64,000 nucleotides of DNA, taken from Deltaproteobacteria bacterium GWC2_55_46. GTDB lineage: Bacteria; Desulfobacterota; GWC2-55-46. Made by a program: the position numbers and the translations under genes. The notes beneath the pieces were generated by a model. It did not search any database, was not told where the DNA came from, and saw only the letters and a list, made by a program, of their open reading frames with translations. The DNA lies in contig LVEI03000001.1 in assembly GCA_001595385.3 (NCBI GenBank), forward strand, positions 1,455,501 through 1,519,500, in the 5' to 3' direction. Positions 8,527 through 16,102 of the stretch are shown piece after piece (the first letter of the stretch is position 1; every line of letters begins with the position of its first letter).

Positions 8527-8697
8527 TTACTTCTTGAGCTTCTCTTTTTCGTCCTGCTCCGGTTCGTTCGAGGCCTTCTTGAAGTTCTTTATGGCCTTGC
8601 CAAGCCCTGAGCCGATCTCCGGGAGCTTGCCAGCGCCGAAAAGGACAAGGATAATGATGAGTATTACGATAAGCTCTGTGGTGCCGAGCCCGAACAT
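8527..8697 (-). CDS. tatA: Sec-independent protein translocase subunit TatA
   Basis: A 56-residue ORF runs from ATG 8697 to TAA 8527. It reads [20 protein letters not shown], then [20 protein letters not shown] and a charged tail ending KEKLKK. This is the TatA/E plan: an N-terminal membrane helix, the FGxxKLPE hinge, an amphipathic helix with conserved F-K, and an acidic/basic tail. It would form the pore of the twin-arginine pathway for folded proteins. No tatC is in the window. The gene converges on the preceding ORF and is divergent from the TonB-family gene. Confidence 0.93.
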   Translation of the reverse strand: MFGLGTTELIVILIIILVLFGAGKLPEIGSGLGKAIKNFKKASNEPEQDEKEKLKK

Positions 8698-8770
8698 TTG
8701 TATAACCCCGCGATTTTGTGTAAAATAATGTGTAAAAGGTACTACTAAATCTTGACAGATTTAAGGGTGC

Positions 8771-9754
8771 ATGTCAATTAAAACTTTCCGCGGCCCAAAG
8801 GGCCAAATGATGCTGATTTTCCTGGCACTTTCGGTGCTCTTGCACCTCTCCGCCGCCGCCCTGGTGAGCCTTTTACCCTCTATTGAAAGGGAAAAGCAAA
8901 CTACGCCGATACCCGTCGAGGTCGTAGATCTGCCCCATCCAAAACCCGAGAAAAAGCCACTTGTTGTCGCGGAGGTCCCGCCGGCGATAAAAGAGAACAT
9001 ATCTCCAGAGAAAAAGCGGCCAACCGTCTATGCCGACAGGGAGCAGAGCGTTAAAAAAGAGACCTATCCAAGGGGAACGCCTGCGCCAATGGTAAAGTCG
9101 CCCCAGCCTGTTCCGCCATCGCGTGAGGCGCCGAGGGTGATCGAAAGGCCGTTAAAGGCGGTCGAGGGGCCGGTTGCGAAGAAGAGCGAAGAGACAAGCC
9201 CTCAGCCGCTTAAACCCGTGGAGGAGGTAGTAAGGACCGCGCCCAGAGCTGAAGGGAAGACCATGGAGGAGGCAAGGCCAAGGCCAACGCCAGTTACACC
9301 GGCCAGGCCCCGGGTCTTCTCAGAGCAAAACAGGCCGAACCTTTACCCGACAGATGAAAGGCTTGCCGAGCTTACAAAAAACTATGAGGCCCAGTCCCCT
9401 TCAGGCGAGGTCGGCAAGACCCTGCAGCTCAATACCGCGGAGCTCAAGTACCAGAAGTACATACTCGACATGAAGAGGAAGATAGAGCTCTACTGGGACT
9501 ACCCGGACCTGGCGGCCCGGAACGGCTGGCAGGGGAGCCTCTGGATAACCTTCAGGATAATGAAGGACGGCACCGTATCTGACGTGAAGCTCGAGAGGTC
9601 TTCAGGCTACCCGATGCTCGACGACGCCGCGGTGACCGCCATCAGGATAGCAGCCCCATTCCCGCCCTTCCCGGCGAATTTTTCCGTCGAAGAGATAAAC
9701 ATAAAAGGGCAGTTCATGTATAACATTATCGGGCCTGCCGGGCGCCAGAATTAG
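8771..9754 (+). CDS. TonB-family energy-transducing protein
   Basis: The 327-residue protein has the TonB/TolA layout: a short cytoplasmic N-terminus, one membrane helix (residues 13-35, MLIFLALSVLLHLSAAAL), a long Pro/Lys/Glu-rich periplasmic spacer (40-215), and a C-terminal TonB domain (230-325) with WITFRIMKDGTVSDVKLERSSGYPMLDDAA split over that region. It would transmit proton-motive force to outer-membrane receptors or to the Tol system. ExbB/ExbD or TolQR partners are not in the window, so the partner system is unknown. A hairpin terminator follows at 9771-9799. Confidence 0.85.
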   Translation: MSIKTFRGPKGQMMLIFLALSVLLHLSAAALVSLLPSIEREKQTTPIPVEVVDLPHPKPEKKPLVVAEVPPAIKENISPEKKRPTVYADREQSVKKETYPRGTPAPMVKSPQPVPPSREAPRVIERPLKAVEGPVAKKSEETSPQPLKPVEEVVRTAPRAEGKTMEEARPRPTPVTPARPRVFSEQNRPNLYPTDERLAELTKNYEAQSPSGEVGKTLQLNTAELKYQKYILDMKRKIELYWDYPDLAARNGWQGSLWITFRIMKDGTVSDVKLERSSGYPMLDDAAVTAIRIAAPFPPFPANFSVEEINIKGQFMYNIIGPAGRQN

Positions 9755-9770
9755 GAGCGTAGAAAAAACA

Positions 9771-9799
9771 GGGGGGAGGGCGTCAAGACGCCCTCCCCC
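9771..9799. terminator. Bidirectional hairpin terminator
   Basis: A perfect GC-rich stem of 12-13 bp (GGGGGAGGGCGT against its complement) lies between the convergent TonB-family gene and the haem-protein gene. On the minus strand it is followed by a T6 run, making a good intrinsic terminator for the gene at 9828-11075. On the plus strand the T-tract is weaker. Confidence 0.75.
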
Positions 9800-9811
9800 G
9801 TTGTCATTGTG

Positions 9812-9825
9812 CTTTTTCAGCAGCC
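9812..9825. repeat. Dispersed 14-bp repeat, copy 1
   Basis: CTTTTTCAGCAGCC occurs here immediately after the stop codon of the minus-strand gene at 9828 and again at 43590-43603, overlapping the stop of another minus-strand gene. The shared 3'-end position suggests a small dispersed element or a remnant of one. Function unknown. Confidence 0.45.
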
Positions 9826-9827
9826 TG

Positions 9828-11075
9828 TTAAAACGCGGCAAAGAGCATGAGGGTGGTAAGATTATTCCCCTCATCCGGGGTCGGTCCTCCATCCCCGGTG
9901 TACCATGTGTGGTCGAGCTGGACCTGAAGATTCTGGATCGGCGTATAGACCACCCCCAGCGTGGTAGCGTCATCCGTGTCATCTCCGGCGGCCCCGCTAT
10001 TTCCGTCGCGGTAGACCGCGGCTACCGTAAGCTTCTGCGCTATCACGCCTACCTCCGCGGCGACAGTCCAGGCGCTCTTGTCTCCGGTACCTGTCTCGTT
10101 GAATATGTTGGGGTCATCGCTGGATGACGGGGCCTTGCCATAGGTCAGGTATACGCCGACAGGCAGCGCGCCCACACCGCCCTGCGCCTGCGCGTCAATG
10201 GCCCATGCCTCTGCCTTCTTTCTGGTCACAACGCCGTCTTCAAGGTTCTTCTCCACGCCACCCCAGACTTGTCCGCCAAACCCCAGGTCCCATCCTGCGA
10301 ATGTAGGCGTAAAGGCTAACCTGGCGTAATGCAGATATGGCCCTGACGATATCGAATTTCCCGTCTCAGCTGGATGCTCGTTCGCCCAGAGGGTATAATT
10401 GGCGAACCAGAGGCTGTTGACAGCGGCAAAGGTCAAACCCGTGGCCTCTGTCGCTGTGCCGATGTATTGCTGGGCCGAGGTCTCTGTACGGTGCTCAAGG
10501 AAGCGCTGGTGGCGAAGCGAACCGGTATTTAATAGCTCCAGTCCGTAAGCTGCGCCGAGCCCATCGGTAGTGAACGGGACTACGCTAATATTCGTCCCGC
10601 CCCCGCCGAGAGCGAAGACAAAGGGCAACTTGAATGAGGTGAATAGCGGCTCGCCTTCCTTTATCGCGGCCTCAAGGAGGAAACCCGCGTGCTCGCCTAC
10701 CCTGCCGCCGAGCAGGAGGGCTGCCTCATCGGGGAACTGAAGCGACCCCTTGTTAAGCTCGCCCGCTTCCCCGGCATCTGTGCCTCCGTTCCTCTTCTGG
10801 AAGCGTATCTTCGTTACCAGGCTGGCGTTCAAGACAGAGGGGAGCGAGAGGAAGTCACCTTCTATCATGCTCTGTCCGCCAGTCATCGTATATCCACCCG
10901 CCTTGAAGGAGCGGCCAAAGGCGTTAAGAGCCGGGAAATGCTGAAAATGGCATGAGCTGCACGCCATCCCCGTCTGCCGCGAAAAGGCCGGGATGGCCCC
11001 GGCGTCCTGCGGCATGAAAAACGAGACCGCGAGGAAGATGAGCCCCACATAGACCACTGATAGATTTACCCTCAT
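9828..11075 (-). CDS. Outer-membrane β-barrel protein with one c-type haem motif
   Basis: The product (about 415 residues) has a signal peptide to about residue 28, then a single haem-binding CSSCH (C40-x2-C43-H44 counting from a GTG at 11078) followed by HFPALNAFGRSFKAGGY. The rest is Gly/aromatic-rich β-strand sequence ending in Phe (LMLFAAF), the signature of outer-membrane barrels. Similar proteins in Geobacter-like bacteria pair a haem with a porin-like barrel and may serve in electron transfer across the outer membrane. That role is inference. ATG 11075 is chosen, with a GGGGG-type ribosome site upstream. A terminator follows at 9771-9799. Confidence 0.75.
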   Translation of the reverse strand: MRVNLSVVYVGLIFLAVSFFMPQDAGAIPAFSRQTGMACSSCHFQHFPALNAFGRSFKAGGYTMTGGQSMIEGDFLSLPSVLNASLVTKIRFQKRNGGTDAGEAGELNKGSLQFPDEAALLLGGRVGEHAGFLLEAAIKEGEPLFTSFKLPFVFALGGGGTNISVVPFTTDGLGAAYGLELLNTGSLRHQRFLEHRTETSAQQYIGTATEATGLTFAAVNSLWFANYTLWANEHPAETGNSISSGPYLHYARLAFTPTFAGWDLGFGGQVWGGVEKNLEDGVVTRKKAEAWAIDAQAQGGVGALPVGVYLTYGKAPSSSDDPNIFNETGTGDKSAWTVAAEVGVIAQKLTVAAVYRDGNSGAAGDDTDDATTLGVVYTPIQNLQVQLDHTWYTGDGGPTPDEGNNLTTLMLFAAF

Positions 11076-11145
11076 CACACCCGCCCCCTTGAGTTTGTAT
11101 TTTAACCGCTTCAGCTATTCGTCAATAAAAGACCGGGGTCCGATG

Positions 11146-11174
11146 TTGACAGGGCCCCGGATATCTGTTATTGC
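11146..11174 (+). promoter_or_regulatory. Candidate σ70 promoter of tRNA-Leu
   Basis: TTGACA (11146-11151) and TATTGC (11169-11174) are separated by 17 bp. The implied start site lies roughly 15-20 bases upstream of the tRNA. The -10 element is imperfect. Confidence 0.4.
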
Positions 11175-11199
11175 TAAATACAGCCTTTCCTGAAGATAT

Positions 11200-11286
11200 G
11201 CCCGAGTGGCGGAATTGGCAGACGCACGGGACTTAAAATCCCGAGGTGGCAACACCGTGCCGGTTCGACCCCGGCCTCGGGCACCA
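11200..11286 (+). tRNA. tRNA-Leu (anticodon TAA)
   Basis: An 87-nt class II tRNA with encoded CCA. The acceptor stem GCCCGAG pairs with CTCGGGC, the anticodon stem CGGGA/TCCCG frames the loop containing TAA, a long variable arm is present, and the T-loop reads GGTTCGACCCC. TAA reads UUA codons. It lies between two minus-strand genes. Confidence 0.97.
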
Positions 11287-11303
11287 TTAAAACCTATAAA
11301 GCT

Positions 11304-11801
11304 TCACTTCTTTTTAGGCGTCCTTACGTAAAATTCCCTGAAGACCTCCACGCACCCGTTCGGCACGTTGTAAAGGTAGATATCGGTCCCCCTGGAGCTT
11401 GATATCCAGGCGTATACATTCTCCCTCTTCCTGATATTGATGCTCCCGGCCGGATAGTTTTGCCTGTACTTTTCCGCGAGCGCGCCGCAGGTGTTCGTCC
11501 AGTAGGCGGTCACCGTCCGCGAGGCCTGGCACGAGCCGTCTTTCATGGGCAGGAGCGTAAGCGAGTAATGCTTCGTCCCCTGCAGGAAATCGACGAGCGC
11601 CATCTCGCTCTGCTTGTTCCAGAGGGTGTTCCAGTAGCTGTTCCCCTTTTTGAAGTCGTAGTCCAGCGCCTCAAGGCAGCTGTTGTTCAGGTTATTAATC
11701 AGCTCCTTTTTCATCCCCTTGCCTTCAAGCTCTTTTTTCACGTCGAACGCCCAGGCCGTTGAAGAGACAAGAAGGATCGCCAAAACAAAAACCAGTCTCA
11801 T
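11304..11801 (-). CDS. Small exported accessory protein at the end of the amyloid operon
   Basis: A 165-residue protein with a clear Sec signal (MRLVFVLAILLVSSTAWA, cleavage after residue 18). The mature part is basic and has four cysteines (NNSCLEALD, DGSCQAS, TNTCGAL, NGCVEVF), so two disulfide bonds in the periplasm are plausible. I do not recognise the family. It begins 16 bp after the outer-membrane channel gene on the same strand and is the last gene of the unit. In Pseudomonas fap operons the accessory FapE has no known enzymatic role. Equating this gene with FapE would be positional inference only. Confidence 0.6.
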   Translation of the reverse strand: MRLVFVLAILLVSSTAWAFDVKKELEGKGMKKELINNLNNSCLEALDYDFKKGNSYWNTLWNKQSEMALVDFLQGTKHYSLTLLPMKDGSCQASRTVTAYWTNTCGALAEKYRQNYPAGSINIRKRENVYAWISSSRGTDIYLYNVPNGCVEVFREFYVRTPKKK

Positions 11802-11817
11802 ATAAAGACTCCCTTTG

Positions 11818-12876
11818 CTAATGGAATGACAGCCTCAGCTCCAATACATCGTCCGGCGCGTCACTGGTAAGGCCGAAGGTGGTCGAGAGGTCGATAGAAA
11901 GCTTGTCGCTCCACGCCCAGTTCCCGCCGAGGCGTATGGAGGAGGCGTTTATAAGCGAGCCCGCTATCCTCTCCCCGTCCTTCTGTGTCTCAAGGGTGAG
12001 GCTGTGCTGGTATTGCATGTTGACCGAAAGCCTGTAGCTCAACGCGTATGCCGCGCCGAAACCAAACTCGTAGGCATCGCCCGGAGAGAGTTTGAGCTGC
12101 CTGCTTACGTAGACTATCTCCTGCGTATCCGGGTCCTGCTCCGCAACGAATAGCGTATTCTTCCTCGGGAAGCTGTGTGTGTAGCCCAGGTTGAGGAAGA
12201 CGACCGCCGGGTCCGAGCTTTTTATGAATGAGAGCGTCCCCTTGAGCGAATTAAAGCCCGTGCCCATGGGCATCTCGCCCTTTGTGGGGTCTATCTCGAA
12301 TACGCTCTGCCCTGTCCTCGATTTGAAGGTAAGACCGGCCAGCAGATGCGGCATGGTCGCGGTCTCCTGCAGGGCATGGACGAGTACGGTGCCGTATATG
12401 TCACCCTTGCCCTGGTCGTAATTGATCACCTCGTCCTCACCGACCGCCACGTCCGGCCTGAAAAAGCTCTCCCTCTGGTACCTGTACGGGACCGTCAGCT
12501 CGAGCTGCACCCTGTCGGTTATTCCGACCTTGCCGGTGGGAGAGATTATGAAGATATCCCTTTTTATCTTCTCTACCGTTACCTCGCCGATGACGAGCAC
12601 CGGAAGCAGGGCGAACCCGTCTACGTATATCTGGCTCTCGGAGAAGTGGGCGTAAGACAAGCCCAGATCGAGCGCGAACTTGCCCTGGGGAAGGAGCAAC
12701 CCGCCCCTCCTCGCGTCAGTGGATACCGGGGTATGGTGCTCCCCCTTGAGGGCCTCCTTGGCCTGGTCAGGGTCTGTTGGCGCCTGTTGGACCGCCTCAT
12801 CCGCCTTTGAGTCAGCCGTGAAGATAAAAAACAGAAAAAGGGTTACTGAAAAACAAACCCAAAGAGCCTTCTTCAT
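11818..12876 (-). CDS. Outer-membrane β-barrel channel, candidate FapF-like secretion pore
   Basis: The 352-residue protein has a signal peptide (MKKALWVCFSVTLFLFFIF start) and a short helical, Ala/Gln/Glu-rich N-terminal region (residues 25-60). The remainder is amphipathic β-strands with the features of the 'phenol-degradation meta-pathway'/transporter barrel family (DLGLSYAHFSESQIYVDGF, QLELTVPYRYQRESFF, NLGYTHSFPR), ending LELRLSFH. ATG 12876 is chosen because GGAGG precedes it, although the frame stays open to 12936. FapF exports amyloid subunits through a barrel with a helical plug, and the location directly after the C39 peptidase gene fits that job. Substrate export is inferred. Confidence 0.65.
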   Translation of the reverse strand: MKKALWVCFSVTLFLFFIFTADSKADEAVQQAPTDPDQAKEALKGEHHTPVSTDARRGGLLLPQGKFALDLGLSYAHFSESQIYVDGFALLPVLVIGEVTVEKIKRDIFIISPTGKVGITDRVQLELTVPYRYQRESFFRPDVAVGEDEVINYDQGKGDIYGTVLVHALQETATMPHLLAGLTFKSRTGQSVFEIDPTKGEMPMGTGFNSLKGTLSFIKSSDPAVVFLNLGYTHSFPRKNTLFVAEQDPDTQEIVYVSRQLKLSPGDAYEFGFGAAYALSYRLSVNMQYQHSLTLETQKDGERIAGSLINASSIRLGGNWAWSDKLSIDLSTTFGLTSDAPDDVLELRLSFH

Positions 12877-12946
12877 CCATCCTCCAACCGCGATCGAGAT
12901 GTGCAAAGAGTATATACCGGTTTCAGGAGGACGCAACCGCCCCGCC

Positions 12947-13639
12947 TCAGAACCTTCTCAAGTCGTTTATGCCGTGCTGAAAAAAGTGGGGAGGAGGCTG
13001 GAGAAATCTCCAGAGCTCTTCCATGTATGGCGCGTCGGCCCGCCTGAAGCCGGGCTCCGGCTCGCCTTCCCTGTTCACCAGTAGAAAGATATTCTCGTAC
13101 CAGTAGTCGCTGAACTGGTAGACCGGCAGGGTCAGGTTGCCCTTGGCCGGGTCAGCGAGCTGGACCCTGTCGCCTTTTATCCCCCTGAAGACGACGAAAT
13201 GCTTGTAATTATTTATGACTATCGGCAGGAGCACGGCTGTGTTGGCCTTCGCAAGCTCCTCTATGCCGTCGGCCTTGTACCCTTCCGCCTTATAGCCCCT
13301 CTCTGAGGCGAACCTCTTAAGGTCCAGTATCGAGAACCCCTTCCTCGCCACTATCTGGGCGATGTCTCCCTTGCGCAGGATCCCGTCTATGACCTCGTCT
13401 TCCCGAACCGTGTCTCCGAGGATATTAAGAAGTGTAGCCATCGCCGCCGACCCGCAGCTGTAATCGAACTTCTGCATCACCACGCCAGAGGTGCGCATCT
13501 CCCAGACGTTCCTTATCTCTTTAGTGAAGGCCATACCTCCCGCTGTTATCCGGTATTCCATTGCAACGGCCTCTCCGGCGGCGAGGGGCGCGAGAAAAAA
13601 GGCCAGAATAGTCCAGGCTAAAAATGCGGCTCTTGTCAT
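12947..13639 (-). CDS. Periplasmic C39-family cysteine peptidase, candidate FapD-like processing enzyme
   Basis: A 230-residue protein with a Sec signal (about 1-26). The catalytic pattern of C39 peptidases is present: Gln and Cys in QKFDYSCGSAAMATLL, His in NNYKHFVVF, and Asp in LADPAKG. C39 enzymes normally remove leader peptides at double-Gly-type sites. Stand-alone exported versions (FapD) occur in Pseudomonas fap amyloid operons. Here it follows the amyloid-like genes by about 60 bp and precedes the barrel gene, and the subunits carry an AQG-ending leader-like motif that it might cleave. GGAGGGG precedes the start codon. Enzyme class is strong. The substrate assignment is inference. Confidence 0.8.
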   Translation of the reverse strand: MTRAAFLAWTILAFFLAPLAAGEAVAMEYRITAGGMAFTKEIRNVWEMRTSGVVMQKFDYSCGSAAMATLLNILGDTVREDEVIDGILRKGDIAQIVARKGFSILDLKRFASERGYKAEGYKADGIEELAKANTAVLLPIVINNYKHFVVFRGIKGDRVQLADPAKGNLTLPVYQFSDYWYENIFLLVNREGEPEPGFRRADAPYMEELWRFLQPPPHFFQHGINDLRRF

Positions 13640-13656
13640 TTCCCCTCCGTAAAAGT

Positions 13657-13685
13657 GGAGGGAGGGGCTTTAAGCCCCTCCCTCC
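13657..13685. terminator. Perfect GC hairpin between amyloid gene B and the C39 peptidase gene
   Basis: Two 14-nt arms (GGAGGGAGGGGCTT and its exact complement) lie in the 62-bp spacer between the stop of the second repeat-protein gene and the peptidase start. On the transcribed (minus) strand only a short TTTTA follows, so it may act as a leaky terminator or as an RNA 3'-end stabiliser that steps down expression of downstream genes. Confidence 0.6.
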
Positions 13686-13701
13686 GGTCTTCAAGACGGT
13701 C

Positions 13702-15534
13702 TTAGTTCTTGTTCACGGCGTAGGCAAAGGTACCGCCGTCCGCGACGTTGGAGTAGTTGACCGCGGTATTGGTGTTGAACTGTTTCACGCAGGTCTGGCT
13801 GAGGGTCCCGGCGTTAATGACGTTCAACCCGGCGTTCACAGCGGACGCCGCTGAGTTTATGAGGACGACCGCGCTCGCGTAGCGCTGGGCGTTGTCATTC
13901 AGCTGGACCGAGTTCATGTTGTTGTCCTGGGTCCCATTGCTCAGGTCGGTGGCAAAGTAGTTCTCCACGACCTGGGTCTGCTTGTACTTGTTCTTTGCCG
14001 TCGCTTCGCCTTCAAGCGCGAACGCGTCGTTGTAGTGGTTCTTCGCGGTCTGCGTGTTCTCCTGATGGATAACGGAGTTGGTCACGTCGCCGCCGGCGTT
14101 GTCCCAGTTGATGAGGTTCTGCCCGACGTTCACCGCGGAGTTGGCCGAGTTTATAAGCTTGTCCACGGTCACGTACTGCTGGGCATTGTCGTTCACCTGG
14201 ACCGAGTTGTTATTGTTGTCCTGGTCGTAGATTATAGCGTAGTTATTCGCGATATACTGCCCCGGGTCGTCGGATGTCTCCCAGTTCCTGGCCTTCGCGT
14301 CAGTACCGCCGTCGGCGTAGTTATCGAAGTTCTCGGCGGTCTGGACGTTTTTCTGGTAGATGGTGTCATCGCTATTGGTGATGTCGCCTACGTCCAGGAC
14401 GTTCAGCCCGGCGTTCACGGCAGAGGAGGCCGAGTTCTCGAGGAGCACAGCGGATACGTTCTCCTGCGCGTTGTCGTTCAGCTGGACCGAGTTATTGTTA
14501 TTCTCCTGGTCCTCTATAACGGTCGTAAGCTGAGCCGTTACAGGGAACTCCCCGTTGTGGACGTGCTGTGTCTGCTTGTTTTGGTTCTCCGCGTATGCGT
14601 CCCCGTCAACAGAAAACGCGTCGTTCACATGGTTTTCAGCTACAGCGGTGTTGGTCTGGTAGATGTCCGTGCCGGTAACGTTGCCCACAGTGGCGAGGTT
14701 CGCGCCGGTGTTGGTCGCCGACTTGGCGGTATTGACGAGCGAATCAACGAGGGCGTTCTGCTGGGCGTCGTCGTTCACCTGGACCGAGTTGTTGTTGTTG
14801 TCCTGGTATTCTATGGTGGTGTCCAGGAAGGAATTCTCTATCCGCTGGGTGACGACCCCTTCCTCATAGTTCTGGGCGTACGCGGCACCGTCTTCGGCGT
14901 CAGCGGTGTTATTCATGTTGTAGGCGCGCTGGGTGTTGGTCTGGGTGATATCACCGCCGGCGATGTTGCCTGAGTCAGAGCTGTAGATATTGAGGCCGAA
15001 GTTGTTGGCGCTGAAGGCCGAGTTCAGGACGCTTACGCCCTCTGAGTTCTGCTGTGCGTTGTCGTTCATCTGGACAGAGTTGTTGTTGTTCTCCTGGTCC
15101 TCGATAGTCACAAGGAAGCTATTATTCACATCCTGGGTCTGCTTGTTGAGGTTCTGCGCGTATGCGTCGTTATTAAATGCAAACGAGTCATTCACATGGT
15201 TCTTGGCCGTGTTGTCGTTCTCCTGCTCTATTCCAGAGGAGGTCGCTGGGCCGCTGTAGAGGAGGTTGGCCGAGGCGTTGACGGCGCTTACCGCCGAGTT
15301 GATTAGCCCTTCGACATTGCTGCTCTCCTGAGCGAAGTCGTTCAGCTGAACGGAATCGAGGTTGTTGTTCTGGTCGGCTACAGGAAAATTGCTCTCGTTC
15401 ACAATGGTCTGGATGCCCTGGGCGCTTACCCTGTCCATCTCGGAATCAGAGAGGGCCGCCGAGCCTGCGAACGCCGTCCCACTGCCTGCCAGTGTTATGC
15501 CTACAGCGAGTGCGAACGCCTTTCTTAAAGTCAT
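13702..15534 (-). CDS. Fap-like functional-amyloid repeat protein B (secreted, Asn/Gln-rich)
   Basis: The 610-residue protein has a Sec signal (residues 1-23, ending AFA), then a leader-like LSDSEMDRVSAQG, then six imperfect repeats of about 90-100 residues. Each repeat opens with Q(D/E)NNNNSVQ(L/V/M)NDNAQ, continues with an LINSAxSAVNxGxNL block, and closes with IxQxNTQTAxNxxNDAFA and KQTQ. The SAVNxGxN...Q.NTxTA logic resembles the GVNVAAG...NQQ.N repeats of FapC. The last unit contains the only cysteine (LSQTCVKQF). AAGGAGGAAG precedes ATG 15534, and the longer frame to 15609 has no such site. It is a tandem duplicate of gene A (16103-17908). The amyloid assignment is by repeat logic and operon context, not by a database match. 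Confidence 0.75.
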   Translation of the reverse strand: MTLRKAFALAVGITLAGSGTAFAGSAALSDSEMDRVSAQGIQTIVNESNFPVADQNNNLDSVQLNDFAQESSNVEGLINSAVSAVNASANLLYSGPATSSGIEQENDNTAKNHVNDSFAFNNDAYAQNLNKQTQDVNNSFLVTIEDQENNNNSVQMNDNAQQNSEGVSVLNSAFSANNFGLNIYSSDSGNIAGGDITQTNTQRAYNMNNTADAEDGAAYAQNYEEGVVTQRIENSFLDTTIEYQDNNNNSVQVNDDAQQNALVDSLVNTAKSATNTGANLATVGNVTGTDIYQTNTAVAENHVNDAFSVDGDAYAENQNKQTQHVHNGEFPVTAQLTTVIEDQENNNNSVQLNDNAQENVSAVLLENSASSAVNAGLNVLDVGDITNSDDTIYQKNVQTAENFDNYADGGTDAKARNWETSDDPGQYIANNYAIIYDQDNNNNSVQVNDNAQQYVTVDKLINSANSAVNVGQNLINWDNAGGDVTNSVIHQENTQTAKNHYNDAFALEGEATAKNKYKQTQVVENYFATDLSNGTQDNNMNSVQLNDNAQRYASAVVLINSAASAVNAGLNVINAGTLSQTCVKQFNTNTAVNYSNVADGGTFAYAVNKN

Positions 15535-15565
15535 TTTGCTTCCTCCTTGGTTGTTTGTTGTTAAG
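15535..15565. repeat. Duplicated 31-bp leader, copy B
   Basis: The 31 bases upstream of the start of amyloid gene B are identical to those upstream of gene A (17909-17939), including the AAGGAGGAAG ribosome site. Sequence identity stops abruptly beyond, marking one edge of the tandem duplication. Confidence 0.85.
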
Positions 15566-15590
15566 CTGCGTTCAATCCCCCATGCCGCTT

Positions 15591-16037
15591 TTACAGCGTA
15601 CCGCTCCATACGAGAAGGCTGTTAAGGATGCCTAGCGAGGTGTTGGTCTGGTTCACTGCGCCGTTGTTGTCGCCGTTGATGACGGTTATGTTTATCCCGA
15701 TAGGCACGGCGCTATTGGCGGCGTTCAGGTTCAACAGCGAGTTCAGGTTGCTCTGCGCGTTGTCGTTGAGCTGCACCCCGTTCTGTATACCCGTTGCGCC
15801 ATTCCCCAGGGTCTGTGAGGCGCTTCCAGGCAGGGTAGCGCCCGCGATGACCTGGCTAAGGTCAAGGGTGCCGTCGAGGTTCGGGACGAACATGTTGTAG
15901 TCGAGGTAGACGATGAGCCCCTGGGCGTGGACCGTGTCAAGGTACTCGTCAGAAAGCCTGTGAATGGCGCCGTCGGCCTGCGGGGCCATAAGCCACAGGG
16001 ACAAGAATGCCCAGATTGTGAAGGCGAGTCTTTTCAT
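15591..16037 (-). CDS. Single-repeat amyloid-like minor subunit
   Basis: A 148-residue exported protein (signal about 1-23, MKRLAFTIWAFLSLWLMAP start) followed by LSDEYLDTVHAQG, the same leader-like motif as in the two large neighbours. One repeat unit follows: GVQLNDNAQ, LNAANSAVPIGINI, and NGAVNQTNTSLG. GGGAGGA stands before ATG 16037. Its single repeat, position between two major repeat proteins and shared leader suggest a minor subunit or nucleator, as FapB is to FapC or CsgB to CsgA. This role is inference. The sequence similarity to its neighbours is directly visible. Confidence 0.7.
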   Translation of the reverse strand: MKRLAFTIWAFLSLWLMAPQADGAIHRLSDEYLDTVHAQGLIVYLDYNMFVPNLDGTLDLSQVIAGATLPGSASQTLGNGATGIQNGVQLNDNAQSNLNSLLNLNAANSAVPIGINITVINGDNNGAVNQTNTSLGILNSLLVWSGTL

Positions 16038-16054
16038 TTCTCCTCCCTTTATTT

Positions 16055-16084
16055 GAAGGAGGGGGCTATTACGCCCCCTCCTTC
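16055..16084. terminator. Perfect GC hairpin between amyloid gene A and the minor subunit gene
   Basis: Arms of 12 nt (GAAGGAGGGGGC and its exact complement) with a 6-nt loop occupy the 65-bp spacer. No U-tract follows on the minus strand, so full termination is unlikely. It parallels the hairpin after gene B and may set subunit stoichiometry by partial termination or transcript protection. Confidence 0.55.
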
Positions 16085-16102
16085 CAGTGGTTCAGCCCCG
16101 TC

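Noticed and set aside
14035-14973. Long plus-strand open frame (312 codons) opposite amyloid gene B
   Set aside because: It is Val/Leu/Gly/Arg-rich and mirrors the repeated GTT/GTC-rich complement of Asn/Asp codons in gene B. The real gene has a ribosome site, signal peptide and a paralog in the same frame.
15535-15609. N-terminal extension of amyloid gene B to 15609
   Set aside because: The extra 25 codons overlap the end of the minor-subunit gene, lack a ribosome site, and would bury the Sec signal. The AAGGAGGAAG before 15534 is decisive.
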